This document shows positions 44,198-55,429 of a stretch of 64,000 nt of DNA, piece by piece; positions within the stretch are counted from its first letter, which is position 1, and each line of letters begins with the position of its first letter. The notes beneath the pieces were generated by a model. That model saw only the letters and a list, made by a program, of their open reading frames with translations, had not been told where the DNA came from and searched no databases. The translations under genes were made by a program, and so were the position numbers. Origin of the DNA: Monoplex corrugatus (taxonomy: Eukaryota > Mollusca > Gastropoda > Littorinimorpha > Ranellidae); assembly GCA_030674185.1 (NCBI GenBank), contig CM060312.1:4241740-4305739 (forward strand). Reading direction: 5' to 3'.

Positions 44198-46929
44198 GGT
44201 ACCGGCAGCCAAAAAATAAACTTTTGAAAAGGTTATTAACACTTATATTTCTGAAAAGTACAAGAAAAAATAAGCACAATGCAAAAAAGTAAGTCTCTAG
44301 CTGTATTAGGTCCAGAGATAACCACTTTGAAAACGGCAGTTTATGTACATTTTCGCCAATTGTGAAATGTAGCAAGTTTGCAGGAACCTAAATTTTCCAG
44401 AAGTCCTCAGACAGAGAATGTCATTCCTGATTTTAATTCTTAACAACATAAACTACGTAAAAAAGCAAGCATACAGGCAGATCTGTTCATAAATTTACAC
44501 AGCAGTGCTGCAAACTTCATAAATATACCATTTTGTCATTGTTCGAAATTGCATGACAAGCCATTTTTGCACCCCCATTACACAAAAATAAGAAGACAGA
44601 ATTGGCTAGAGTTTACTTTTTCTCAGAAACAATGTTATGTATGAAGCTTAAATTTTTGGGGGCAGCGTAAAGTGACAAAGTCATGAGTTATATGGCTCCA
44701 AAAAGTGGCAAAATATCTCATTTGAACGATGGAAAAAGCATGGTTCACGCATCAGACCAAATTTAAACGCACATATTTCGCTTATTTTTTTATGGATTTC
44801 CTTGAAATTTTGTGTGTGAATCAAATAGACAGAAAGCTACAAGTGAATTATTTACAAGCTTAGTTATAGTCAAGATGTAAGATATTTTGTATGCATTTGC
44901 ACCCAAATAATGTGAGTGCCCATGTGTCGGGCAACTTAAAACAGACATAACTCACATTATGTCTTGATGGAATCTCCTGAAATTTTGCATGTGAATCAAA
45001 TACAAAGCTACAGCTTCACTCTTTACAAGTAAATGCTAATATATGAGATTTTAAGATTTTGTATGCATGTACTGATTTAGTCTGAAACAATGTGATCCAC
45101 AGATGACCTTGTATCATACTAGCACAGAAAGACATCCTTCTCAATAACTTAATGAAACTAAAATGTGTAACAGCAGAAGATATGCCTGGCAATGCAGTGT
45201 ATGACTTACAGCCATTTCTATTCTCATTCCTAATGTTTATCAATAAGTTATTTTCATCAGTTATTTCACAGTAACATGCATCTTCCCATATTCACAGACA
45301 GAAATTTTCAATGTCTGGTCTATCCACTGAAAATCTCCCCGCTTCTTGTAAAACTGTCTCAGTTTTTGTCTTCAGATTTAGCCCCTGAGGTGATGATTAA
45401 TCAGTGTTACTAATTTTTAAAACAAAAGCCCTGTTCTTGTCCTGCGACTTACACACTCAGTTCTCAACAGTTTTAACTGTAGAAGTAGTTTATTACTATT
45501 AGTGAGTGTCTGCTGTTGAAGTTTTGGTGGCAGTGATGGTTAATTTCATCCACAAAAAATCATCATTGCCTTGAAAACAAACAGAAATAAAATCCTGATT
45601 TTTTCTCAAATGTTTTCTTTAATTTGTGCCAGGTATTACTTTTGAGAGTAAAGTATTCTTATATTGTGCCATTAGAAAGGCTCATTGGACTTTGTGGAGC
45701 TGTGTCCGTGTTTGCCTGATGCAATATAGTGTTCTGATAATGTGTGCGTGCGCACGTGTGTGACTGTGCAAAACCGCTATTTGCTGTTTCTTTGCGATGA
45801 TAAACATTGTCGAATCTGATCCGATAGACGACATGCACTCGCCGACCAACTTCCGGTTTGAATTTCTACAATACAATACAATACAATATTTTATTTGTAT
45901 AGCGCAAAATCTTGATAAAATCAAATCTAGCACAAATATTATGGTTTCAGTATATTAAAAATAAAATTCCATCGTATTCATTAAATACTAGCAATATAAA
46001 CACCTTTGGAAAGCAGTCGCTTCACACAGTTTTACTTCTACTAGTTCCAGGTCACTTAAAAAAAATCCCTTGGCGATAAAACATCAAACCACAGATCGTA
46101 CTTTCTATTCTTTGCTTATGCAGGCTATACCTCCCACGGGTTTCTTTTAAAATCTTTCTAAAAAAGAGAAACATCAAAAACAATTCACTGAATCAAACTT
46201 CCAAGTCAATTTTCATGGAAAATCAGTCGATGTTTACAACGTTTGTTCTTCAGCTTGACGATCACAAGTAGAAATTCGTTGACTGGACTTTCAGTGATCG
46301 CTTCGAAGGCCGCCATGATTCGAGGTTCCCCATATGCTGAAATGGCAGATCACGGATACCCGCCCTTCCGAGACTCGCGCACACCCCGTATACGTCACAT
46401 CCACAGTTCCGTCTACGGTTAAATTTAGCAAAAACATAAGCTGTTTGCGCATCCGCGGACATGATCTGATATATCAAGGAGATCCTCAGATATTCTTCTT
46501 CAAAGTTTGCCAATATTCCGACCTTTAGAAGACTAACAAACTAATAATTTTATAAAGTAAATATTATACGGGAATGAAGGACAGGTTTCGACCTGTCAAC
46601 TGTACTAATTTCTGTGACGGTAGTCCTATGTGACCCGTGTAATTTAAGTTGCCGTTCACCGGTCACCCCAAGCATTGCCATGAGCCAGTCGCCATTATGT
46701 CACACACGTGAAACTTTTGGTTTTTTTTGCGCAGATTTTCATATGGGTGCATTTATAACAAAAACAAACAGCACAGATCGAATAGAGGAAAGACCAATCT
46801 TTATCTTCATGATAACAACTTTGTCATTCATATTCATTTGCAAGAATATTTGACTGATAAACATACTATGTGCAATTTTTCCACTGACCGACACAATTCC
46901 CGCATTGCTTAAGAGAGGCTGCCGGTACC
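44198..46929. mobile_element. Non-autonomous TIR DNA transposon, 2.7 kb, no gene
   Basis: The ends are perfect inverted repeats, GGTACCGGCAGCC at 44198-44210 and its complement at 46917-46929, flanked on both sides by TA. It interrupts the 45-bp array, whose units continue on either side. The interior is AT-rich with no frame longer than about 85 codons and an internal duplication (44770-44890 resembles 44935-45070, both containing CTGAAATTTTG/TTGAAATTTTG and GTGAATCAAAT). A LINE tail is inserted at 45870-45935. Superfamily unknown. TA flanks allow Tc1/mariner-like, but other classes are possible. Confidence 0.8.
45870..45935 (-). mobile_element. LINE tail-only insertion
   Basis: (ACAAT)n, TTTTATTTGTATAGCGC, AAAATCTTGATAAAATCAAA: the terminal part of the L2/CR1-type LINE family, inserted in the TIR element. 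Confidence 0.75.
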
Positions 46930-46931
46930 TA

Positions 46932-47588
46932 GTTATAGAGTTACTATACTTAGGGTAACATGGTAAAATGTTGGGTACAGATTTAGTATTTTAGGGTAAC
47001 ATTATAGTAAAATGTTGGGTACAGAGTTAGTATTTTAGGGTAACATGGTAAGACATTGGGTACAGAGTCACTATACTTTGGCTAACATTACAGTAAGACA
47101 TTGGGTCAAGAGTTACTCTACTTAGGGTAACATTACGGTAAGACATTGGGTACAGAGTAACTATACTTAGGGTAACATTGCAGTAAGACATTGGGTACAG
47201 AGTTACTATACTTAGGGTAACATTACGGTAAGACATTGGGTACAGTGTAACTATACTTAGGGTAGCATTATGGTAAGACATTGGGTATAAAGTTACTAAG
47301 GGTAACATTACGGTAAGACATTGGGTACAGAGTTACTGTACTTAGGGTAACATTACGGTAAGACATTGGGTACAGAGTTACTGTACTTAGGGTAACATTA
47401 CGGTAAGACATTGGGTACAGAGTTACTGTACTTAGGGTAACATTACGGTAAGACATTGGGTACAGAGTTACTATACTTAGGGTAACATTACGGTAAGACA
47501 TTGGGTACAGAGTTAACTATACTTAGGGTAACATTACGGTAAGACATTGGGTACAGAGTTACTATACTTAGGCTAACATTACGGTAAG
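46932..47588 (+). repeat. ~45-bp minisatellite, block 2
   Basis: About 15 units of the array that begins at 42983. Within it, the units at 47300-47510 are more homogeneous (ACGGTAAGACATTGGGTACA). The block is cut at TAAG (47585-47588) by the RAG1-like element. Confidence 0.95.
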
Positions 47589-47604
47589 CACTGCTGTTCC
47601 AACC

Positions 47605-48770
47605 CTTCCCTTTAGTTGCTGAGCCGAGTGCGCTGACTATGCGTGACCCGACCATGATGCCTGCCTTCCCTGGGCAGACTGTTTATATCTGGCCTGTCAG
47701 CAGCCATAGCTGACATCTGGGTTTAACTGGGGGAAATGGGTATGACTTTAAAATGCCATATGTTTTTTAAAGCGCTTTAGCCAAACAAGAGTGTATTGTA
47801 GATAGCTGGATGGCCAGAACCACAAGCTTTAAAATGACACCAAACACGAATATGTTTGACTGGCAAAGCAGACTGCAGTGTTAGTTCAAATACATGCACA
47901 ATCACAAGCACGGAGACGGTTAATTTCCGATTTCACAAAATTTTGCTGTTTTAAACCGCCGTTAATGCAGTCCTGACAGTTTCCATGCACACAGAACAAC
48001 ATGCCACACAAACTACGGCATGCCAGCGTGCACCTCCACTTACTTGAAAGATTTCGACCTGAACGTGGGAGGAGAGGCGCGCGTTTTAATTACTCCACTG
48101 AATTGGGGTCAAGAGGTTGGTCATCACACACTTCTGGGTGCGTGTTGAATGCAAGTTGAAGTTTTTAACACAGTAAGGAATAGTGTACACTCAACTGCAC
48201 ATGTCGGTCAATTTCTCGGATAAACAGACAACACATCCAGCCACTGAACTGTTGTTCACTATTGTATTTATCATTAGCCAACTGTGACGAAAAAATAAAG
48301 CTACAAGAACTACAAAAGCTGTCTAAAGACTGCAAAACAATTTCAGTGTGTTTTTCCCTGTCTGTTTCAACGGTCAAGTCAATCCTTGTGTTTCCTCCAT
48401 AAAAGAAAATCCTTTCATTGCAGCTGTAGTGTTGTTAAAAAGAATCCATGGAAATCAAAATTTTGAAAATTCTGTTAGCACCTGTTAAATCGCAGGAGAA
48501 ATGCATAAAATGAAAAAAAAAAAACACCATAAAACCGTCACAGTCTGGACCTTCTGCACATTTTTATTCAAAACTCACTGTTCCTGGCATAGTGTTGCCT
48601 GGTCTAAAACGTGTCTACATTCAACATTTGTTCCTTTATTACACTCTTTTTTTCACCAGACACTCACACGCACAGCTCTTATCCTAGCTGACTCTGGACC
48701 TAACGTCACTGCTATACACTGTAATATTCCTTGAACAAATTGGTATTTTAAAAAAAAGTGTGATTACAAC
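47605..48770. other. Non-coding left arm of the RAG1-like transposon
   Basis: No frame or motif recognised. It may hold subterminal transposase-binding sites. Confidence 0.45.
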
Positions 48771-48779
48771 TGGCATTAT

Positions 48780-51626
48780 CTATTTCTTGGTGCCCTTTGT
48801 TGGTGCGTTAAAGGGCATGGCTGCACGGAGGAGAGGAGACACAACTGTCATGTGTTCCTTCAACAGCACGCGCACCTTGTCCTCTGCTCTGTTGACACCT
48901 CGAACTCTCACTTTCAGTTCGTTGACGAAGGCGTGTGTCTCTTCTCCACCCTGTTCACCATGCAGTCCCAAGCCAAAGTGCCAGGTTTTCATGAACTCCA
49001 GGCAGTGGTGTTCCAGAATGTGTTGCTTGGGGATTATCTTAGTTTTGGGGAAGTGTTGTCTGAAATAAGCCATATAGTCATTAATATATTGTTCAGTTTC
49101 CTTGATGTCCACTTCTGTTACTGGTTTTGTGTGTGAAATTTTCCTGTGAATGCGGTAGTACAGAGAATTCAGCCTGTAGTATTTCTTCCCAATATCAACA
49201 GCTTGTTTCTTGATGGTCGTATCAGACGTCTGTGTTGATGTGGGCGACTGACTGGCATATGTTCTCAGTCACGCTTGGCTGAAGATATTTGTGGCAGTGG
49301 TTGCCAACAAAACTACGTCCATGGTAGGCCTGCACTGTAATTTTGTTTTCCCTCAGTGTAATGTCTAGATTAGATGTTACAGGCCCTAAGCGAAATGCCA
49401 GTGGCTGTCTTCTACATTCTTCTTCTTCTATGTCCTGTAGGAGTTCGTTTTACTCCTCCTCTTTCTGCCGTCGATCAAACAAAGCTGCATCACCCTCGCC
49501 AGTCTGTGCAGAAAGGTCATAAAAAGCTAATTCTGTCCCCAGCCTGTCCAGCTCCCTCTCCTTATCGATGATTCCTGCTTTTAATTTTTGCATGTTGTTG
49601 ACATATTTCCCAAAAGGTGACATATTTTCATATATTTTCTCTCTATCCTCTGCCAAACATGCTGCTATATGTTTGTCAAGACGATGACAGTCCTCTTCCA
49701 GGAGATCATGGTGCTTTTTCGCCACACCAAAAGAATATGGAGATAGGGTGGGGCAACCTGGCTGAGTGGAACATCAAACAGTGGGGTGTGTATTACATTT
49801 GTTAAATGACTTGGCTTTTTTCTTGTCATTACCGCCGTGGATTCTGAACCGCCGTCTGTCACGTTTGATGCTCTTCAGGCTTCTCTTTGAAGCCACGGGC
49901 TGCTCAGCCTGACTTTTCTGAAGGTACCTCTTTGATGTGGTGCACCATAGACAGGGGTGGAGTGACTGTGCACCGGACAGGCCGTAGATTTTCGTGAGAA
50001 ATTCGTAGTTTCCGAACAGAAAAACTCGGATTTGTTTCCCTTTCCATTCTGCCTGCTTGTAGATTTGCAACCTGGCGTTTGTACGGTCGAAGCAGTTTTT
50101 TCAGGTTGTTGTGGTTGTCCTTACAGTTGGCCAGCTCCAGCAAGATGGTGTTTTGCTTTGAGTTTGGCTCCTTCACGTTGGCCACCTGTAGCATGAGCTT
50201 AAAGCTGCCACCCCATGGTCTCCGCCGATCTTCACCCACACCTCGTTTTCTGGGATGGAATCATCATGCCAGGTCAGCAGGTTTTCTTGGTCACACTGGT
50301 CAAGAATATTTCTGACAAAGGCTGGCAGATCATCACTCCCACAGAGTCCAACTGGCATGCTGTCTTGACTTGGACTATCTGCTGGCATGCTGTCTTGACT
50401 TGGACTATCTGCTGACTCCAGTCTCATGTGTTGGATTTTAATATCACTGCACATTATTTTTCTCTGAAGACGCCTTTCGGCCTTTTCACTTTCCAGTTTA
50501 ATGCCCAGACTTCTGACAAACTGGTGTTGCTTTCTCTGCTTGCTCCAGCTGAGGCCAAGACCTGTTCTCCATGCCAGCCCTTGCTTCGCAAGTAACTGAG
50601 GGTCTGTTAAATCCTGCAGCCTGTAGAACTCTTTGTTGGTATGTTTTTGTTGTCTTCTTCAGTTCTGCTGCTTGCTGTTGCACTGTTCGTCTGGTGAGGA
50701 TCCTGATACACCAAGTCGAAACCTGTCTATCTGTCTTGCTCTTTTCTTTTTAAGTGCCAGTCTGGCCACAACTGATGGCTTCCGTGGTTTTACTACTTTT
50801 CTCATGATGATAGGCTGGCCTTTTGTTTTTAGTCTGGCGGTTGATTTGTCGTCAGACTCTGCTATTTTAATGCGTGTAAGTGCTGTTAGGTATTGTTCTT
50901 CATCTCTGCTGAGAGGACCACTCAGTTCACTGACATGACGAACTACAGACTTGACAATAGGAGAGGTTGTGCTGTCAACAGTTTGCACCACTGACTTGGC
51001 TTTTTGGGGTGTTGTTTGTATGCAAGTGTCTGTTGTGTTGCTTTTTTGTGCGATGGGAGAGGTTTGCATGTCACTGAAAGATGCTTGTGTCGCACCGACT
51101 GGACCATGGAAGGAGCTCTTCCTGGGAGTGGAAGTGTCAGTGGGGAGAAAGGTTGAGTTGTTGTCGGATTCCATGTCCATATCATGGCCATCAATGGAAT
51201 TGCTCTGTTGTGGCTGTTGTGAGCTTCTCTTTCTTTTGGCTGGCCTTCCTCCCTTTGTTGACTGACAAACACGGAACAAACAGAACACTGGTGAACAGAC
51301 AAGGCTGCATCAAAGTTAACCCACATCGGTGCCGCCTTCTCCACATCAGACAGACTGGTTTTCAATATCGTTTTCGATGGAACAGACAACATCTTCAATT
51401 TTCTCAGCCGTGCATAGCACTTTGAGCACAGAGTGCTAGAGTGAATATGTGGACTATCGCACGAAATATCTATTTCAAAGAACTCACGAAGTTCTGATGT
51501 CACATACTGACAGAGAATGGGAGCCCTGGGCTTTGTTTTTTTGCTGGAACGCCCACCACATACTCGACACAAAGACTGAAGTCTCTCATTGTGCAAAAAC
51601 GCAGTGTGTTCATAAACAACAGCCAT
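48780..51626 (-). pseudogene. RAG1-like transposase, frameshifted
   Basis: Successive minus-strand frames give one collinear protein of roughly 900 residues. The N-terminus (from 51626) has a Cys cluster, SLCRVCGG and LCSKCYARLRKLK, and a third pair at VHQCSVCS, then a low-complexity basic linker (51240-50700). The core follows: WVKIGGDHG with GGSFKLMLQVANVKEPNS (~50215-50160), NCKDNHNNLKKLL, QIRVFLFGNYEFLTKIYGLS then LHPCLWC (~50040-49950), and VPLSQVAPPYLHIL (~49770). ITVQAYHGRSFVGNHCHKYL (~49340) and GLGLHGEQGGEETHAFVNEL (~48950), then KVRVLLKEHM, complete it. The order (Asp region, PNS, C-x-x-C, NGNF-like segment, terminal Glu-rich helix) parallels the RAG1 core. At least six frame changes make it non-functional as written, unless introns or sequence errors explain some. 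RAG1 kinship is from memory of the family and needs a profile search. Confidence 0.65.
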
Positions 51627-51774
51627 TGTTCAATTCTATGCACAACACTTAACACTAATAAGTAAGGAAACAACAAAACTGTTCAGTTCTCTCACAACAG
51701 TGCTCTGAGTACAAGACTGAATGATGTGATGTTCAAAGTAGATTATAGTGAGTAACTTATCCTTAAACTTTCAC

Positions 51775-51953
51775 TTAACCTTTGACTCCTGCACCCTGTC
51801 CACACAACCGCATTGTCAACCATGCTAGCAAAGCAAAAACTTACCTTTGATTCCTCACCCTTCCACCAGCTTCTGCAGGAAGCTGTGGAGGATGAGGAAT
51901 CAAAGGTTAAGTTTTTGCAGTTGGTGGATAGGGTGCAGGGGTCAAAAGGTTAA
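51775..51953. mobile_element. Palindromic TTAA-ended MITE, copy 3
   Basis: Bounded by TTAA at 51775-51778 and 51950-51953. Ends TTAACCTTTGACTCCTGCAC and GCAGGGGTCAAAAGGTTAA. The inner hairpin pairs CTTTGATTCCTCACCCTTCC with GGATGAGGAATCAAAGG. Same orientation as copy 1. It is nested in the right arm of the RAG1-like element. Confidence 0.8.
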
Positions 51954-52550
51954 CTTCATACACCTCAACACTTCAGCATCACATATTATTTGGAAACCAG
52001 TCTCCAAGTCAACGCAAAAAAAAAAACAAAAAAATACAATAAAACGAGAACAAAAGGATGAGAAACGAAAAGAAAAAAAAAAGGGGGGGGGGGGGACAAA
52101 AACTCGGTATCAGCGGAACTAGAAGTTTCAACACGTGAAGAATACACGTTTTAACAAAAAAAGCACAGCAGCTGAACACATAGTCACTGCAAAAATTTGT
52201 AGATTACAAACTTCAGTCAATGGTACAAATTCTGATTCTTTGTAGATTACAAACTTCAGTCATGGTACAAATTCTGATTCTTAGTTGTAACGCAGGCACT
52301 TAGAACAAACTTGTAAATCACAGAAAAATCAACATCCAGAAATCTTAGGTTCTGTGTCTACAGACTGGAGAAGATCGGGTAAAATGATCAAGTTTTAATA
52401 CAGACAAAGAAGGGATTCATCCGCAGCTACTGCCGTGACCCGGTCTCGACCCCGCATCCCACCCCTTCCCCCACTCTGGAATGCCAGGCTTTGAAGGCCT
52501 ACAGCTGCCGTCAGCAGATAAACTAAAGAGAACGATTTGGCCAGTTTTGC
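51954..52550. other. Right arm of the RAG1-like transposon, non-coding
   Basis: A-rich with a G run (52083-52094). A 50-bp tandem duplication lies at 52190-52290 (TTTGTAGATTACAAACTTCA, GTCAATGGTACAAATTCTGA). No gene. Confidence 0.5.
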
Positions 52551-52559
52551 ACAGCCGTG

Positions 52560-52700
52560 TAAGACATTGGGTACAGAGTTACTATACTTAGGCTAACATT
52601 AAGGTAAGACATTGGGTACAGAGTTACTATACTTAGGCTAACATTATGATAAGACATTGGGTACAGAGTTACTATACTTAGGCTAACAGTATGGTGTAAT
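52560..52700 (+). repeat. ~45-bp minisatellite, block 3
   Basis: Three units of the array starting at 42983 (TAAGACATTGGGTACAGAGT, TACTATACTTAGGCTAACA), continuing after the RAG1-like insertion. Confidence 0.95.
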
Positions 52701-52910
52701 GAATTGGACTGAGTGATCAATGCCAGGGGCATTTCCTTAGGTTATGTGTGCGAATGCATTGATATGTGTACTTTATTTTCTTTTCCTTTTTTTCTTGTTG
52801 AAATATTGTGTATGTTTTGAAACAGTTACAGCCCCGATATGGCTGTATGCAGTCGGCTGGGCTGGAGACAGAAATAACAAACAATAACATTACAATGACT
52901 GTGTGAGCAG

Positions 52911-53043
52911 GCCAAGATAGGGTGCAAGCATGGGAGTCTGGATGTGCTGTACTCACAGGAAAAACACTATGTCAAGATCAGCGTGGAGAAAGACAACAGC
53001 TTACTCCGACAGTACAACTTCAGGATCAACGTTACTGTGATAG
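52911..53043 (+). CDS. Gene 2, exon encoding second part of the CUB-like domain
   Basis: It follows GACTGTGTGAGCAG and ends before GTATGTGAC. The 133 nt start in phase 0 (fits the exon at 42714) and leave one base. The peptide runs AKIGCKHGSLDVLYSQEKHY, VKISVEKDNSLLRQYNFRIN, VTVI: a Cys, then strands ending in F-R-I-N-V-T, as at the end of a CUB or similar beta-sandwich domain. The last 17 exon bases and the donor are the seed of the 60-bp array that follows. Confidence 0.8.
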
Positions 53044-53413
53044 GTATGTGACAGACATGTACCTTGTTAACATGTGGGGTTTGGGTTGACGTCACTGTGA
53101 TAGGTACGTGACGGACATGTGCCTTGTTAACATGTGGGGTTTGGGTTGACGTCACTGTGATAGGTACGTGACGGACATGTGCCTTGTTAACATGTGGGTT
53201 GGTTGACGTCATGTGTAGGTAGTGACGACATTGCTGTTACATGTGGGGTTGGTGACTTCAAGTGATATACGTGACAGACATGTACCTTGTTAACATGTGG
53301 GGTTTGGGTTGACGTCACTGTGATAGGTACGTGACGGACATGTGCCTTGTTAACATGTGGGGTTTGGGTTGACGTCACTGTGATAGGTATGTGACAGACA
53401 TGTACCTTGTTAA
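53044..53413 (+). repeat. 60-bp minisatellite derived from an exon end, block 1
   Basis: The unit is GTATGTGACAGACATGTACC, TTGTTAACATGTGGGGTTTG, GGTTGACGTCACTGTGATAG. Its last part repeats the exon end (AACGTTACTGTGATAG), and its first part is the intron start, so each unit carries exon-end plus donor. About six copies stand before the piggyBac insertion at the TTAA 53410-53413. One or two of them are degraded (53215-53270). Confidence 0.95.
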
Positions 53414-53960
53414 CTCTTTGGAGTCGCAGTCAAATAGTGCTTGCCGACCCCTGAAATCGCACGTTTTAGGCCATTTTTTTAAAAAAATATTAAAAAATAA
53501 CCAAACAAGATAGAAACAAACAGTAAAGTGCAAAAGAAAGGCAGAAGCTTGCTACATTACATTCTACTCACAGTTTGTGTGCTGATTTCCCACTTGAATG
53601 TAGAAATTACTCCAATTAAGGTATCCAAACAGCATTCTGAACAAAAGTTTTGAACCACATGATCCACCACATAGCAATGTCACTTAGAGCCAATGCACTT
53701 GGCCACAGCTGTAAAACTACTTCTAAATGTTGGAAATAAGGTTGGGGGATATCTCTGCACAGTTAGATGAACATGTAATGAAGATAAATCACAAAATGTG
53801 TAGTAATGAACAAGTGAAAGAAAGTGACGCTGAGCTTGAAATCTGTGAACAATGAATCCACACTCCTGATTTTTTATATTGGGCATTGCCGTAAAGCAAT
53901 ACACTATTTTACAAAAAAGAAAACCCTAACACACACACTATGTACACTGCTGAAAACTAT

Positions 53961-55343
53961 CTATTTTGAATAATCCAGCTGGGTGTGGTAGATTTCCATG
54001 CAGGGATTGACGCACAAAGGCTTCACACAGTGCTTGCAGCGGAAGCGTGTCCTTTGAGCAGTATTCTTCAGCTGCTGTCTGGTTGCTCCTCTCCTCACCA
54101 TTTTGGCACGACACACAATGCAGCCCAGGAAGATCTGCTTGCCATTTTTGGTGCCAATGGGTTCCATGAAGTGGCGTGCTGTGAGCCGGTTGACTTCATC
54201 GCCCACTGGTGGCGGTGGTGGTAAACCCACGGGTAAGATGGCCAGGTCCTCGCACACAGAAAGGGCAAAATCCTCCAGCTGTACTGGACGCCGACGAAGT
54301 CTGACCTGAAGCTTGTTGTACAGGACATGGGACTGGATCATGACCAGGGTCAGCAGATGGAAAGCTAGCTTCTTCCACCACTTCACTGTTTTTCGATGAA
54401 GGGGCATGTAGGAGACCATCTGATCAGAATGATCCACTCCAGCCATATTGTTGATGTAATCAATGACTGCAGTGGGTTTCTTCTTTCTCTCTGCCCTGGA
54501 GGCTACCTCCCGCATGATAGGCCGATGGACAGTGCTGATCATGTAGACATCTCTCTTGTCCTTCCATCTCACAACAATGGTCTGGTTTCTGCGGCGGTAA
54601 TCCACATCACCCGACCTCATGGGTTGTGCGACCAGATCCTTTGGCATTCCAATGCGGTTCGCTCTTACTGTCCCAACAACACCTATATTTTGAGCAACAA
54701 GCTCATCTGCCAGTTGTGGGTTGCAGTAATAATTATCCACATATAGAATGTGGCCTCTGTCCTTCAGGTTATGCAACAGTCGCTGCAAAACATCAAAGGG
54801 CTTGTTGCTGACCCCCGGGGCATGACACATCACCTCCATGTTCCACACATATCCAGAGGACTCTCACACAGCTCATACAGCTTCATTCCCCACTTGCAGG
54901 GCTTGTCCTTCATGTAAACCCTGAAAGCTGACCGACCGCGCCAGGGGCAGAGAGCTTCATCGACGCATATGTCACATTCTGGGAGATAGACCTGTTGAAC
55001 AACTGCAAAACACAAAGGGACTTGACCTGTTCAACTAATCTTCATATTTCTTGTATATAAATGGCATGTTTATAAATTATATAGATTTTGGTGACAGAAA
55101 TAAAAAAACCCACATACATTACTGTACCATACATAACAGTGTATTATAATTATTATTATCATTTTATCATTATTGTTATCATCATCACATTTATGGGCAC
55201 CCATCTCTTCCTTCACACACACACACACACACACTCACACACACACACCACACACACAACACACACACACACACAAACACAGAGTGCACACACACAGTAA
55301 CACACACACAGTAACACACATTTGTATCTCTCTCTCTCCCTCA

Positions 55344-55429
<86 letters not shown>

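Larger units (their letters stand above)
47589..52559 (-). mobile_element. RAG1/Transib-like DNA transposon (5.0 kb)
   Basis: The ends are imperfect inverted repeats beginning with CAC: CACTGCTGTTCCAACC at 47589 and, read inward on the minus strand from 52559, CACGGCTGTGCAAAAC (12 of 16 match). The host minisatellite shows TAAG (or GTAAG with the ends shifted by one base) duplicated at 47585-47588 and 52560-52563. The element carries one transposase-like gene on the minus strand (51626 to 48780) and about 1.2 kb of non-coding DNA on the left. It also contains a palindromic MITE. CAC termini with a 4-5-bp target duplication fit the Transib/RAG1 group, in which 5 bp is usual. I recall such elements with a RAG1-N-terminus-like protein from the sea slug Aplysia. 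Confidence 0.75.
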
